In this document: one piece after another, positions 35,995 through 44,518 of the stretch
How the letters are laid out: every line of letters starts with the position of its first letter
Numbering within the stretch: position 1 is the stretch's first letter
Source: Pseudomonadota bacterium
GTDB lineage: Bacteria; Pseudomonadota; Alphaproteobacteria; Sneathiellales; Sneathiellaceae
Assembly (NCBI GenBank): GCA_024743055.1
Contig: JANSXH010000013.1
Coordinates: 1 to 64,000, forward strand
DNA: 64,000 nt
Reading direction: 5' to 3'
Translations under genes and position numbers: made by a program
Notes under the pieces: generated by a model
What the model was told of the DNA's origin: nothing
Database searches by the model: none
What the model saw: the letters and a program-made list of their open reading frames with translations, nothing else

Positions 35995-37686
35995 TTATCT
36001 GTAGAAGAATACCACTACAACACCCAGGATCGCGACAATCAGCGCGATGGATCGGCCGGAAGAGGCGGTACGGGCCATCAGCTTGCCGTCCCCATGGGTG
36101 CGCGCGGTGACATTGATGATAGCCCCCAACGCCCCATTAGCCACCCCGAGAATCCAACCCCAAACAACCAATATCAACCGGCCAATCGCGAGGGTCAGTG
36201 ATTTCAGGCCTCTGCGGTATATCCAGTCGAAATCGAGGATGGTTGCCGGTTGCTCAAGCGGGTAGATCTTGTAGCGCATCAGCAAGACAAAACCGAGAAC
36301 CGCAAACAGCAGGATCTGCACCGACGTCAGCATATGGCCCGCCGTATAGGCATCATAGGTTGGCTCAAACGGAACCAGCGAGAACAGAAACGCCGGATAG
36401 ACACCGGTAAAGATACAAAGAAAGGCGGCAATGCCCATAGCCAGAAGCATGTTAAAGGGCGCTTCCTTGACCCGGATTCCCTTGTCCTGCCCGAAGAAGG
36501 TAAAATATGGCACCTTGATCCCGGCATGGTCCATCACCCCGGCCCGGGCAAACAACAGGACCAGCCAGATGACGACAATGCCGTAATCCTTGGCTGCCGA
36601 CATGATCATGGCTTTGGAGACGAAGCCGCCGGTCAACGGCAGCCCGGCGATGGACATGGCGCCAATAAGACAAAAGACCATGGTCACGGGCATGGACCTG
36701 AACAAGCCGCCGAGTTCCGATGTCTTTACGGTTCCGGTCCGATACAGGACAGCCCCCATGCACATGAACAAGAGGCTCTTGTAAAGGATATGAATAAAGG
36801 CATGGGCGGCCGTGCCGTTCAAGGCGAGCTCAGTTCCGATCCCGACCCCGATCACCATGAAACCGAGCTGGCTGTTCAGGGAATAGGCGAGGACCCGACG
36901 GAGATCATTTACCAGAACGACATAAATCAGCGGGAAGATGGCCATAACGACGCCAATAGGGATCAGAATTTCCGTTCCCGGAAAAGCGCGCGCCAGGGCG
37001 TAAATCGCCAGCTTGGTGGTGAAAGCTGAAAGAATAACCGTGCCGGTAACCGTGGCTTCCGGATAGGCATCCTGCATCCAGTTATGCAAGAAGGGGAAAC
37101 AGGCCTTGATCCCGAAAGCGGCCAGAACCAAACCGCCCGCAAGACTTCCGAGGCCAATATATTCAAAAGCGATGGAGCCGGTATCCTGATAATAGAGAAT
37201 AACGCCGGCCAGTAAGGTCACACCCGAAGTAACCTGAATGATCAGATAGCGAATGCCAGCCTTAAAGGCACGCTCGGTGCGGCTGGCCCAGATCAGGAAG
37301 ACGGACGTTACCGCCGTCAGCTCCCAGAACACGAACAGGGTAATCAGATCACCAGCAAACACCGCCCCAAGGGCGGAGCCCATATAGATCAGGGCTGCGA
37401 AATGCTGAACGGTGTCTTTCACATGCAGGGAATAGATAACGCCGATCAGGGAAGCGATACAAAAGATCGTCCCGAAAATCCGCGATAGCTTGTCAATCCG
37501 GGTGACCTCAATGGATAAACCGAGGAATTCATACTGTCCCCAAACGCCGAGACCGAGCGCGTAAAGCTGACCTAGCGCCAGGATAGGCAGGACCAGCAAT
37601 AGGATCGAACGGATGACGCCACTTGTCAGGGGTACCAGTAGCGCCCCGAGGATCAGGATAGTACCAGGATTCAGACCTTCAATCAT
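35995..37686 (-). CDS. Mrp-type antiporter subunit, third MrpD/NuoM-N-like protein
   Basis: A 563-residue polytopic protein of the proton-translocating ND2/ND4/ND5 family, with about 14 helices. Core signatures are LFVFWELTAVTSVFLIWAS (proton-channel Glu), GIKACFPFLHNWMQDAYPEA and VNDLRRVLAYSLNSQLGFMVIG. A C-terminal extension carries extra helices and a polar linker (NVTARTHGDGKLMARTASSGR), as in some NuoL/MrpA-like forms. Its start overlaps the end of the small membrane protein gene by eight bases. It is the last gene of the antiporter run. It probably forms one of several ion channels of the complex. Confidence 0.87.
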   Translation of the reverse strand: MIEGLNPGTILILGALLVPLTSGVIRSILLLVLPILALGQLYALGLGVWGQYEFLGLSIEVTRIDKLSRIFGTIFCIASLIGVIYSLHVKDTVQHFAALIYMGSALGAVFAGDLITLFVFWELTAVTSVFLIWASRTERAFKAGIRYLIIQVTSGVTLLAGVILYYQDTGSIAFEYIGLGSLAGGLVLAAFGIKACFPFLHNWMQDAYPEATVTGTVILSAFTTKLAIYALARAFPGTEILIPIGVVMAIFPLIYVVLVNDLRRVLAYSLNSQLGFMVIGVGIGTELALNGTAAHAFIHILYKSLLFMCMGAVLYRTGTVKTSELGGLFRSMPVTMVFCLIGAMSIAGLPLTGGFVSKAMIMSAAKDYGIVVIWLVLLFARAGVMDHAGIKVPYFTFFGQDKGIRVKEAPFNMLLAMGIAAFLCIFTGVYPAFLFSLVPFEPTYDAYTAGHMLTSVQILLFAVLGFVLLMRYKIYPLEQPATILDFDWIYRRGLKSLTLAIGRLILVVWGWILGVANGALGAIINVTARTHGDGKLMARTASSGRSIALIVAILGVVVVFFYR

Positions 37687-37951
37687 AATAGTCCTCTTTG
37701 CGCAGGAGGACCGGTCTCAACCATTTGGCAATAAAAATCAAAGCCACATAGCAAAGAGCACCATAGATCGAATAAAACTTGAGCAAGCTCTTCAGCTCAA
37801 AATTACCTTCCGTCTGGAACAGGACACCGAACAGTTTCACCACGTCCGGGATGGCGAGAAGACCACAGAGGACAAGGAGACAGTAAAAAACCTTGTTTTG
37901 GTTTTTTGGCTCCTCAAGCCAGTATTTTTTATCCCGTTCCGGTTCAGTCAT
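37679..37951 (-). CDS. Small two-helix membrane protein in the antiporter operon
   Basis: A 90-residue protein with charged N-terminus (MTEPERDKKYWLEEPKNQNK), two hydrophobic helices (VFYCLLVLCGLLAIPDVVKLFGVLF and FYSIYGALCYVALIFIAKWL, quoted as helices) and a basic/acidic tail ending RKEDYYD. ATG at 37951 is preferred over GTG three bases earlier. I do not recognise the family. Its place between two MrpD-like genes, with an eight-base overlap downstream and an 11-base gap upstream, makes it a likely accessory subunit of this antiporter. Confidence 0.7.
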   Translation of the reverse strand: MTEPERDKKYWLEEPKNQNKVFYCLLVLCGLLAIPDVVKLFGVLFQTEGNFELKSLLKFYSIYGALCYVALIFIAKWLRPVLLRKEDYYD

Positions 37952-37962
37952 CACATCAATCC

Positions 37963-39468
37963 CTAAGGCGTCAATATGGGTTCGATCATTTTAAAGATCG
38001 GATCGGCAAGAAAGAATAGAATAATGCAGGCCGTTGCTGTCAGCGCTGGTGGAATAACGCACAAGATCGGTGCTTCTTTAATATTTGACCAGGAAAAGTC
38101 TGACGTCTCCCGACCAACCGGCGCTCTTTCCTCCACCTGGCCTAGCGGTGGGTAGAAAAAGCCGCGCGCAACGATCGGCAGCAGGTAGGCAATATTGAGC
38201 AGCGAGCTGATCAACAGCACCGCCATAACATAAAGCTCTCCGGTCTCCGCGGCGGCAACCATGATGTAGAACTTGCTCCAGCTGCCACCAAGAGGCGGCA
38301 GGCCAATAATACTGAGAGCCCCGATAAAGAAAGCTATGAAGGTGATCGGCATCTGTCGACCCAACCCTCTCATGTCACTGATCTCCGTCTTATGAACGGC
38401 GGTATAGATAGCGCCGGCGCAGAAGAAGAGGGTGATTTTACCGAAAGCATGCATGACAATCTGCAGGGCACCCCCAGCCACCGCCATGGAGGTAGCCATG
38501 GAGGCCGCAAGGACTACATAAGCCAATTGGCTGACGGTTGAGTAGGCGAGTCGGGCTTTCAGATTGTCTTTTGTCAGAGCGACGACGGAGGCGGCAATCA
38601 ACGTATAAGCCGCGACCCAAGTCAACCATTCGGCCGCGCCGGTCTCATATAGAAAATCAATGCCGAAGATATAGATGACGACTTTCAAGACGGAGAAGAC
38701 GCCCGCCTTCACAACCGCAACTGCGTGCAGCAAGGCACTGACCGGTGTCGGAGCTACCATGGCCGCAGGAAGCCAGCGATGGATGGGCATCAGGGCGGCT
38801 TTGCCGATCCCGTACATAAACAGGAACAAAAGGACACCGGTGATCAGAGCGCTGGCATGACCATCAAGAATGCCGCCTTTGACGAAATCAACAGTGCCGG
38901 TCAGGGTCCAGACCCAGATGATGGCCGGAAGCAGCAAGCCAATCGACGTACTGATCAAAATACCGAGATAAATCCGACCGCCTTTTAACGCATCTGCATT
39001 GCCTTTGTGGGTGACCAAGGGATAGGTGGACAAGGTCAAGGCTTCATAAAACACAAACAGGGTCAGCAGATTGCCGGAAAATGCGACGCCCATGGTGGCC
39101 GCAATGGCAATCGCAAAGCAGACATAGAAGCTTGTCTGCTTGGCTTCCTTGTTACCGCGCATGTAACCGATGGAATAAACCGAATTAATGATCCAAAGAG
39201 ACGAGGCAACGCAGGCAAAAGTCATCCCGAGCGGTTCAACCCGGAACATCAGAGCCACTTCCGGCATGATCTGGATCAGGGTGACCGTCGGCTCTATGCC
39301 GTTCAGAACTGCGGGCAGAATGTTGAAGACATTCAGGCAGAGTAGGACAGACGTTACGAGGGTCACCGTCTCGCGAATATTTGGCGCCGAATTTGCCAGT
39401 GCGATACCAATCGCTCCCGCAAGGGGAATCAGAAGGGCCAGGATCACATGGGTTTCAACGGAGAACAT
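37963..39468 (-). CDS. Mrp-type antiporter subunit, second MrpD/NuoN-like protein
   Basis: A 501-residue polytopic subunit with about 14 helices. Hallmarks are LLTLFVFYEALTLSTYPLVTHKG (channel Glu), GKAALMPIHRWLPAAMVAPTPVSALLHAVAVVKAGVFSV (quoted here by parts GKAALMPIHRWLPAAMVAPT and SALLHAVAVVKAG) and TKDNLKARLAYSTVSQLAYVVL, with the lysines of the proton path. It belongs to the complex I/Mrp antiporter module and probably exchanges Na+ or K+ for H+. It overlaps the first mrpD gene by one base, so the two are coupled. It is nearest the MrpD/NuoM-N group, not the long MrpA. Confidence 0.9.
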   Translation of the reverse strand: MFSVETHVILALLIPLAGAIGIALANSAPNIRETVTLVTSVLLCLNVFNILPAVLNGIEPTVTLIQIMPEVALMFRVEPLGMTFACVASSLWIINSVYSIGYMRGNKEAKQTSFYVCFAIAIAATMGVAFSGNLLTLFVFYEALTLSTYPLVTHKGNADALKGGRIYLGILISTSIGLLLPAIIWVWTLTGTVDFVKGGILDGHASALITGVLLFLFMYGIGKAALMPIHRWLPAAMVAPTPVSALLHAVAVVKAGVFSVLKVVIYIFGIDFLYETGAAEWLTWVAAYTLIAASVVALTKDNLKARLAYSTVSQLAYVVLAASMATSMAVAGGALQIVMHAFGKITLFFCAGAIYTAVHKTEISDMRGLGRQMPITFIAFFIGALSIIGLPPLGGSWSKFYIMVAAAETGELYVMAVLLISSLLNIAYLLPIVARGFFYPPLGQVEERAPVGRETSDFSWSNIKEAPILCVIPPALTATACIILFFLADPIFKMIEPILTP

Positions 39469-40967
39469 TAGGGCGCTCCTCCCATCAGGAAGGCGGCGGC
39501 CGTTTCGGCGAGGCCCACGTTCACCGTCGTATCAATGCCAAAATAAAAGCTTCCCAGGATAAACATCCAGCACGGGACAAGCAGGGACAGCGGGGCCTCT
39601 TTATGCTCTGCTCCCTCAGGCGGGCTTCTGAAATAGGCGACTTCGACGACGCGCCAGATATAAATGACGGCCATCAGGCTCGACATCATAATGGCGACAA
39701 CTAGGGCATATCCTAGATTACTATTGGTCTCTAAGGCTGCAACGACCAGATACCATTTACTGATAAACCCGGGGGTAAGCGGGACACCGATCAGCGCTAG
39801 TCCGCCCAGGACAAATCCGAACGTCGTGATTGGCATGCGTTTGCCGATCCCGGCCAGGTCTTTCAAATAGACAGACCCCACCATAAAGAACATGCCACCG
39901 ACGGACAGGAATAGCCCGGTTTTGACAACCGCGTGATTGAACATATGAACAATTGCGGCGGTCAGGCCAGCTTCACTCGCCAACGCAATTCCAAGAGCCA
40001 TATATCCGAGCTGAGCGACACTGGAATAGGCCAGCAGCCGTTTGATGTTGGTCTGGAAGATAGCGACGGCGGACATCGAGAGGAAGCCGAGGACCGCCAG
40101 AGGCATCAGGATGTCTTTTAGCTGAATGATGCCGAAGGCAAACTCAGGATCAAACACCGTAAAGATAAAGCGGATTAGCAGATACACCGAGACTTTAGTC
40201 GCCGTGCCGGCAAAGAAGGCGGTGACAATTGTCGGCGCGTAAGAATAGGCATTGGGCAGCCAGACATGGAAGGGAAACAGTGCTAGCTTGATGCCGATGC
40301 CGATAACCAGAAAGGCAACAGCGGCCCGGGCCGGGCGGGTATCTTCGATCTCCGAGAAACGGGAGGCAATGTCGGCGATGTTCAAGGTTCCCGTCATCAT
40401 GTAGAGCAAGCCCACACCGATCAGGAAGAAAGTAGCGCCAACTGAGCCGATGATCAGATACTGAAACGCCGCCGTGAGGGCTCTCCGATCATATTTCTCT
40501 CCCATGGCAATCAAAACATAGGAGGCGAGGGACATGACCTCCAGAAAGACGAAAATATTGAAGGCGTCGCCGGTGATACAGATCCCCAGCATGCCGGTCA
40601 GGCCCAAGAGATAAGCCGTAAAGAAGAGGCCGAGATGCTTGTCCGCCACTTCCTGGGCGATGCTGTCCCGCGCGTAAATCAGCACGCCAGTACTGATACC
40701 GCTGATGATCAGGAGCATATATGAGCTCAGCGGATCAACGAGATATTCAATCCCCCAGGGCGGCGCCCAGCCTCCCATATGGTAGGAAATCGGGCCGCCG
40801 GTATTGACGGCGATCACCAGCTCGATACTGACGTAAAAGGAGAGGGCACTAACGATTGTGGTGATGGCCCAGGGCAGGGTTCTACCGCGCAGCAACGCAC
40901 AGATAGGTGCGAACATGAGGGGCAGCACGACAACCAGTGCCGCAAATTGCGAACTCAGACCCGTCAT
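39468..40967 (-). CDS. mrpD: Mrp-type antiporter subunit D
   Basis: A 499-residue subunit from the ATG at 40967 (MTGLSSQFAAL), chosen because GGAGG lies 12 bases upstream in the end of mrpC; an ATG at 40979 would touch that box. DAFNIFVFLEVMSLASYVLIAMG holds the channel Glu, GIKLALFPFHVWLPNAYSYAP and TNIKRLLAYSSVAQLGYMALG are the lysine-bearing helices (here quoted as motifs). It forms an antiporter-like channel in the Mrp complex. The stop of mrpC precedes its start by one base, and the stop overlaps the next gene by one. Confidence 0.92.
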   Translation of the reverse strand: MTGLSSQFAALVVVLPLMFAPICALLRGRTLPWAITTIVSALSFYVSIELVIAVNTGGPISYHMGGWAPPWGIEYLVDPLSSYMLLIISGISTGVLIYARDSIAQEVADKHLGLFFTAYLLGLTGMLGICITGDAFNIFVFLEVMSLASYVLIAMGEKYDRRALTAAFQYLIIGSVGATFFLIGVGLLYMMTGTLNIADIASRFSEIEDTRPARAAVAFLVIGIGIKLALFPFHVWLPNAYSYAPTIVTAFFAGTATKVSVYLLIRFIFTVFDPEFAFGIIQLKDILMPLAVLGFLSMSAVAIFQTNIKRLLAYSSVAQLGYMALGIALASEAGLTAAIVHMFNHAVVKTGLFLSVGGMFFMVGSVYLKDLAGIGKRMPITTFGFVLGGLALIGVPLTPGFISKWYLVVAALETNSNLGYALVVAIMMSSLMAVIYIWRVVEVAYFRSPPEGAEHKEAPLSLLVPCWMFILGSFYFGIDTTVNVGLAETAAAFLMGGAP

Positions 40968-40968
40968 A

Positions 40969-41337
40969 TTACGCTTCATCCTCCATTTCGAGGATTTCAT
41001 CTTCGTTTATAGTTCCGAAGGATTCCTTGATCCGAACGACCAGAGAAAGTCCGAGCGCTGTTGTTGCGATGCCCACAACAATGGCTGTCAGGATAAGGAC
41101 ATGGGGCAATGGATTGGAGTAAATCGGAGCCGGATCTCCTGGCAATGTTTCGACAACAATGGGCGCCGTGCCGCCAGTGATCTTGCCAACCGTGATGTAA
41201 AACAGGAAGACGGAAATCTGGAACAGGGACAGCCCGATCATCTTCTTGACCAGATTGCCGCGGCTCATCATTGTATAGAGGCCGATCATCAGCAGAATGA
41301 TAAAGATCCAGTAATTAAATTGATCAAAGAAAGCCAT
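40969..41337 (-). CDS. mrpC: Mrp-type antiporter subunit C (NuoK-like)
   Basis: A 122-residue, three-helix membrane subunit homologous to NuoK/MnhC: NYWIFIILLMIGLYTMMSRGN, KKMIGLSLFQISVFLFYITVG, and a third helix HVLILTAIVVGIATTALGLSLV with the C-terminal acidic tail EDEILEMEDEA. The polar region between helix 2 and 3 (KITGGTAPIVVET) is typical. It sits between the MbhD-MnhB fusion and mrpD, as in standard Mrp operons, with a 9-base gap upstream. Confidence 0.93.
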   Translation of the reverse strand: MAFFDQFNYWIFIILLMIGLYTMMSRGNLVKKMIGLSLFQISVFLFYITVGKITGGTAPIVVETLPGDPAPIYSNPLPHVLILTAIVVGIATTALGLSLVVRIKESFGTINEDEILEMEDEA

Positions 41338-41346
41338 ATCTGATCT

Positions 41347-42402
41347 CTAATCCGGCAACTTGTTGACGGGCTCGGCACGCCCCACAAAGGCATAATAAAT
41401 CACCAGCATGGCGGCAGCCACCGTAATGCCCACTCCGAGTTCGATGATCAGGATACCGATATGCTGCCCGGCGACTGAATCCGGTAATAGCACATTGTAA
41501 TCTAGGAAATTTCCACCCATCAGCATACTGACAATACCGACGCCGCCATAGATCAGGACACCGGCGACGATTAGGATAAGGGCCACCTGAGGACTAAGAA
41601 CCCGCTGGGTGAATTGTAACCCGTAAATCAGGGCATGCAGGATAAAACCGGCCGCGAAAATTACACCTGCCTGAAAGCCACCACCAGGGCCGAAATCCCC
41701 ATGGAATTGAACATAGAGGCCAAAGACAAAGATAAACGGGATCAAAAGCTTTGCCACAATATGGGGAACCAAGTCATGCTGGCTGCCGAGACCGGTTAGG
41801 CTGACCCTCAATTTCGATTGTGTTCCTTTTTTCTGGGCCTCTTCTTCCGCTTCATCATCCCGTTTGCGCCGTCGCTGGCTGAGGATCAGCAGCACGCCGA
41901 TCCCGGCAGTGAAAATCACAGTAACCTCGCCGAAAGTATCGAAACCCCGGTAGCTCGCGAGGACGGACGTCACCATATTCGGAACGCCAATTTCAGTTGG
42001 GCTGACCTGGACATAGCGCGGGGCCACATGGGTTTGCGCTGGATTGTCCGGGCTCCCATAGGGTGGCATCTCATAGGTCGCATAAATCAGGACAGCACCG
42101 ACCGCAAGACAAATGGCCAGGGGCCAAGCGGAGAATTTCACACCCGTCTTTTCCTGGGCGCCGACTAGGGCGAGAGTGCCGATATAGAGGACTGTGCTGA
42201 TCCCGGCGCCGACCGCCGCTTCTGTAAAGGCCACATCGACGGCATCGAGACTGACAAAGGTCAGGGCCATAGTGAAACTGACAATCCCGAGCAACATGGT
42301 AGCGACAAACAGGTTGCGGACAGTCAGAACCGTTAAGGCACCTGCAACCAGCAGAACCATCAGGAAAAGATCTACAAAGAGGGCAAGAGTCTCTGTTTCC
42401 AC
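41347..42402 (-). CDS. mrpB: Fusion of MbhD (DUF4040) and MnhB-type antiporter domains
   Basis: A 351-residue membrane protein. Residues 1-80 match the DUF4040/MbhD module (VRNLFVATMLLGIVSFTMALTFVSLDAVDVAFTEAAVGAGISTVLYIGTLAL in part: SLDAVDVAFTEAAVGAGIST). A middle part with two helices (93-185) recalls MbhE. The C-terminal 140 residues are MnhB: VPHIVAKLLIPFIFVFGLYVQFHGDFGPGGGFQAGVI in part, then ALILIVAGVLIYGGVGIVSML. In standard Mrp systems the MbhD/MbhE part is the tail of MrpA; here it is joined to MrpB. It follows mrpG by three bases. Confidence 0.9.
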   Translation of the reverse strand: METETLALFVDLFLMVLLVAGALTVLTVRNLFVATMLLGIVSFTMALTFVSLDAVDVAFTEAAVGAGISTVLYIGTLALVGAQEKTGVKFSAWPLAICLAVGAVLIYATYEMPPYGSPDNPAQTHVAPRYVQVSPTEIGVPNMVTSVLASYRGFDTFGEVTVIFTAGIGVLLILSQRRRKRDDEAEEEAQKKGTQSKLRVSLTGLGSQHDLVPHIVAKLLIPFIFVFGLYVQFHGDFGPGGGFQAGVIFAAGFILHALIYGLQFTQRVLSPQVALILIVAGVLIYGGVGIVSMLMGGNFLDYNVLLPDSVAGQHIGILIIELGVGITVAAAMLVIYYAFVGRAEPVNKLPD

Positions 42403-42405
42403 GAT

Positions 42406-42759
42406 TTAGTCTTTCCCCTCGTCAGGATCTGCGCTGTCCCTCTGATCCGATCCGGTAGTATCCAGCATGGGTTTCAAACCGGCGACGAAACTGGCATGGG
42501 CGAGGGCATAGGACGCTGTCGGGCTGGTGAAGAAGACAAAGACGATGACCATCAATAGCTTCGCCGTCACCAGGAAATCGTCACTCTGTAGGGCAAGACC
42601 AATAAATATCAGGAAAGTCGCAAGAGTATCGGCCATACCACCCGCATGGATCCGCGTATAAAGATCCGGCAGCCTCAGCAGGCCAAAGCCAGTGATAATC
42701 AGAAGGACACAGCCGGTCAGCATTAAGATCCAGGTTATGATATCAAGGACAAGATCCAT
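42406..42759 (-). CDS. mrpG: Mrp-type antiporter subunit G
   Basis: A 117-residue, three-helix subunit of the MnhG/PhaG family: ITWILMLTGCVLLIITGFGLLRLPDLYTRIHAGGMADTLATFLIF in part (GLLRLPDLYTRIHAGGMADT is the signature). A third helix (LLMVIVFVFFTSPTASYALAHASFVAG) and a polar acidic tail follow (about 25 residues). The start overlaps the mrpF stop by one base, and mrpB begins three bases after it. Confidence 0.93.
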   Translation of the reverse strand: MDLVLDIITWILMLTGCVLLIITGFGLLRLPDLYTRIHAGGMADTLATFLIFIGLALQSDDFLVTAKLLMVIVFVFFTSPTASYALAHASFVAGLKPMLDTTGSDQRDSADPDEGKD

Positions 42760-43049
42760 CAGTCTTTACCCTGCGTACTTGTCAGGCCACCGCGCAGGGT
42801 TCCAAACTTAAAGTATTTCAGTACAGCGATGGTTCCGATAAAGTTAACCAGCGAATATACGAGGGCCAGATCTAGAAAATCCGGCCGACCGGTGAGAAAT
42901 CCCACAACGCCAATCATCAGCACGGTTTTTGTCCCGATTGCATTGGCAGCCAAAATACGGTCATAGGAAGTTGGGCCAAGTATTGCGCGCCCGAGCGCCA
43001 TGGCTATACTGACCAAAATGGCAATGGCCGTCACAGCATAAATAATCAT
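42759..43049 (-). CDS. mrpF: Mrp-type antiporter subunit F
   Basis: A 96-residue, three-helix subunit of the MnhF/PhaF family. The signature is LGRAILGPTSYDRILAANAIGTKTVLMI, in part GPTSYDRILAANAIGTK, followed by FLDLALVYSLVNFIGTIAVLKYF. It overlaps mrpE by four bases and mrpG by one, an order (E-F-G) usual for this family. Confidence 0.93.
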   Translation of the reverse strand: MIIYAVTAIAILVSIAMALGRAILGPTSYDRILAANAIGTKTVLMIGVVGFLTGRPDFLDLALVYSLVNFIGTIAVLKYFKFGTLRGGLTSTQGKD

Positions 43050-43522
43050 GCTTCCCCCATCACGGCTGTGACCCGGCGATCCATCTCTCCGCTTTTGACA
43101 CCTTCAGCAGAATTCTCGGTCATTGCATGAACCATGACCGTATCGTTATCGAGATCGACCGTCACGGTTCCAGGAGTCAAAGTAATCGAATTAGCATAGA
43201 TGACTTTTCCAAGATCTGAAGTCTGGGTCACTTTGGCCGTAAACATATTGGGCCGAAGATAGGTTTTTGGAAAAAGAACACATTTGGCCACATCAATATT
43301 GGCCTTGAAGATCTCTTTCAGCAGCCAGGCCCAGTAAAAAACAATTCTCGGGCCGAGATGAAGGGGGTGGCCTTCATTATCCACAACTTCCATGCGTCGG
43401 GCGATGAGCGCCGACAAAAGGCAAGAGGCTATTCCAAAACTTATTATCAGGGGAGTGTAGTAGCCGGAGAGGAGAAGCCAAACAGCCATAAGCACAAGAA
43501 ATAAACTGATTGTCCTTAGCAA
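43046..43522 (-). CDS. mrpE: Mrp-type antiporter subunit E
   Basis: A 158-residue subunit of the MnhE family and the first gene of the nine-gene antiporter run. Two N-terminal helices (ISLFLVLMAVWLLLSGYYTPLIISFGIASCLLSALI) and a third (YWAWLLKEIFKANIDVAKCVLFP) precede the cytoplasmic domain VTQTSDLGKVIYANSITLTPGTVTVDLDNDTVMVHAMT, of which ANSITLTPGTVTVDLDND is the signature. The promoter must lie upstream of 43522, back to back with the cold-shock gene leader. Confidence 0.92.
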   Translation of the reverse strand: MLRTISLFLVLMAVWLLLSGYYTPLIISFGIASCLLSALIARRMEVVDNEGHPLHLGPRIVFYWAWLLKEIFKANIDVAKCVLFPKTYLRPNMFTAKVTQTSDLGKVIYANSITLTPGTVTVDLDNDTVMVHAMTENSAEGVKSGEMDRRVTAVMGEA

Positions 43523-43920
43523 ATCCCTTGTACTCCTGTTCCAATATCGCGGATGAAGGCGTTCGTTTTTTCTTTTTATATGCCACGGGAAGTCCAGGGC
43601 TGCAAGCCAGATCGGTCGCCAGATACCCTTTAACGTAATTTTTCCCTCGACATCTCAGATATACAAATAGGGCGCCTTTGTTCTGCGGTCAAAAACGAAA
43701 TGCAGCGATAGTGATGTCATAATGTTGAAATGTAGTTAGAGCATAAGTATTAGCTCCTTTAAAATCCAAAAAACTCAACAAAATAGATAGCTTGAAGGAA
43801 CAACTTACACCCTCATGTTTGCAAAGTGACGGGAATATTGAACTTATGATTAATATTATGTTAAACTGATTCTCTGGCGGGACTGCATTACATAGCATCC
43901 CGTAGTAGTGGGAGTAACAA
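43523..43920. other. Long divergent spacer between mrpE and the cold-shock gene
   Basis: AT-rich 398-base region that must hold both divergent promoters. No coding sequence of convincing character is seen. Near its right end an imperfect hairpin (CGGGACTGC with GCATCCCG) lies 20-45 bases before the cold-shock start, and GGGAG at about 43911 is its ribosome site. A long structured leader is usual for cold-induced csp genes. Confidence 0.45.
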
Positions 43921-44493
43921 ATGACGGCCAAAATTGAACAATTACGGAGTAAACAGGAAGTATCTACATCAACTGAGCAACGTGAAGAATCATTTGAACT
44001 GACAGGAAGGGTCAAGTGGTTCAACACAGCAAAAGGATTTGGGTTTTTAACACCGAATGATGAGCCAGGAGATATTTTCCTACATTTGTCCTGCTTGCGC
44101 GAAGCAGGGCATGAATATGTTGCAGAAGGTGTGAGTATCAGCTGCGAAGTTGTCCGCCGCTCAAAGGGGCTGCAGGCGATCAAAATTCTTGACATTGACA
44201 CATCAACAGCGGTTCCGTTTGAGCCGCGTCCAGTTGAAAAAGACAATGTGACAAATCATCCGGCCATCCAGCCGCAGGGTGATTTTGTCGATGTCGAGGT
44301 CAAGTGGTTTGATCCTGTGAAAGGCTATGGCTTTCTGACTCAAGGTGAGGGTACCCAGGACATATTTGTCCATATGGAAACCCTGAGGCGGGAAGGCGCT
44401 TTACCTATACAGGCCGGCCAGATGCTGCGCGTTCGGATTGGCGATAGTGCCAAAGGACCGCAAGTCGCCGAAATTGAACGCCCGGCGCAATAG
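43921..44493 (+). CDS. Protein with two cold-shock domains
   Basis: A 190-residue nucleic-acid-binding protein with two CspA-type domains. Domain 1 (about 27-95) has VKWFNTAKGFGFLTPNDEPGDIFLH; domain 2 (about 122-188) has VKWFDPVKGYGFLTQGEGTQDIFVH (both quoted as RNP1/RNP2 segments KGFGFL-DIFLH and KGYGFL-DIFVH). A polar linker of about 25 residues separates them. Duplicated cold-shock domain proteins are characteristic of alphaproteobacteria and act as RNA chaperones or regulators in stress and stationary phase. It is monocistronic with a long leader. Confidence 0.95.
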   Translation: MTAKIEQLRSKQEVSTSTEQREESFELTGRVKWFNTAKGFGFLTPNDEPGDIFLHLSCLREAGHEYVAEGVSISCEVVRRSKGLQAIKILDIDTSTAVPFEPRPVEKDNVTNHPAIQPQGDFVDVEVKWFDPVKGYGFLTQGEGTQDIFVHMETLRREGALPIQAGQMLRVRIGDSAKGPQVAEIERPAQ

Positions 44494-44502
44494 AGCCGGG
44501 CG
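44479..44502. terminator. Hairpin at the end of the double cold-shock gene
   Basis: CGCCCGGC (44479-44486) pairs exactly with GCCGGGCG (44495-44502) around an 8-base loop that contains the stop codon. A short CATTTCCT follows, so the T-tract is weak. It lies in the 26-base gap region before the end of the convergent thiamine-transporter gene. Confidence 0.55.
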
Positions 44503-44518
44503 CATTTCCTAAAAAGGA

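Noticed and set aside
36250-37029. A 259-codon plus-strand frame inside the third MrpD-like gene
   Set aside because: Antisense shadow, highly charged and repetitive, as expected from the reverse of hydrophobic helix codons.
43689-44246. A 185-codon minus-strand frame across the cold-shock gene leader and 5' part
   Set aside because: It overlaps the well-supported double cold-shock gene in antisense, has no family resemblance and no ribosome site; it is a mirror frame.
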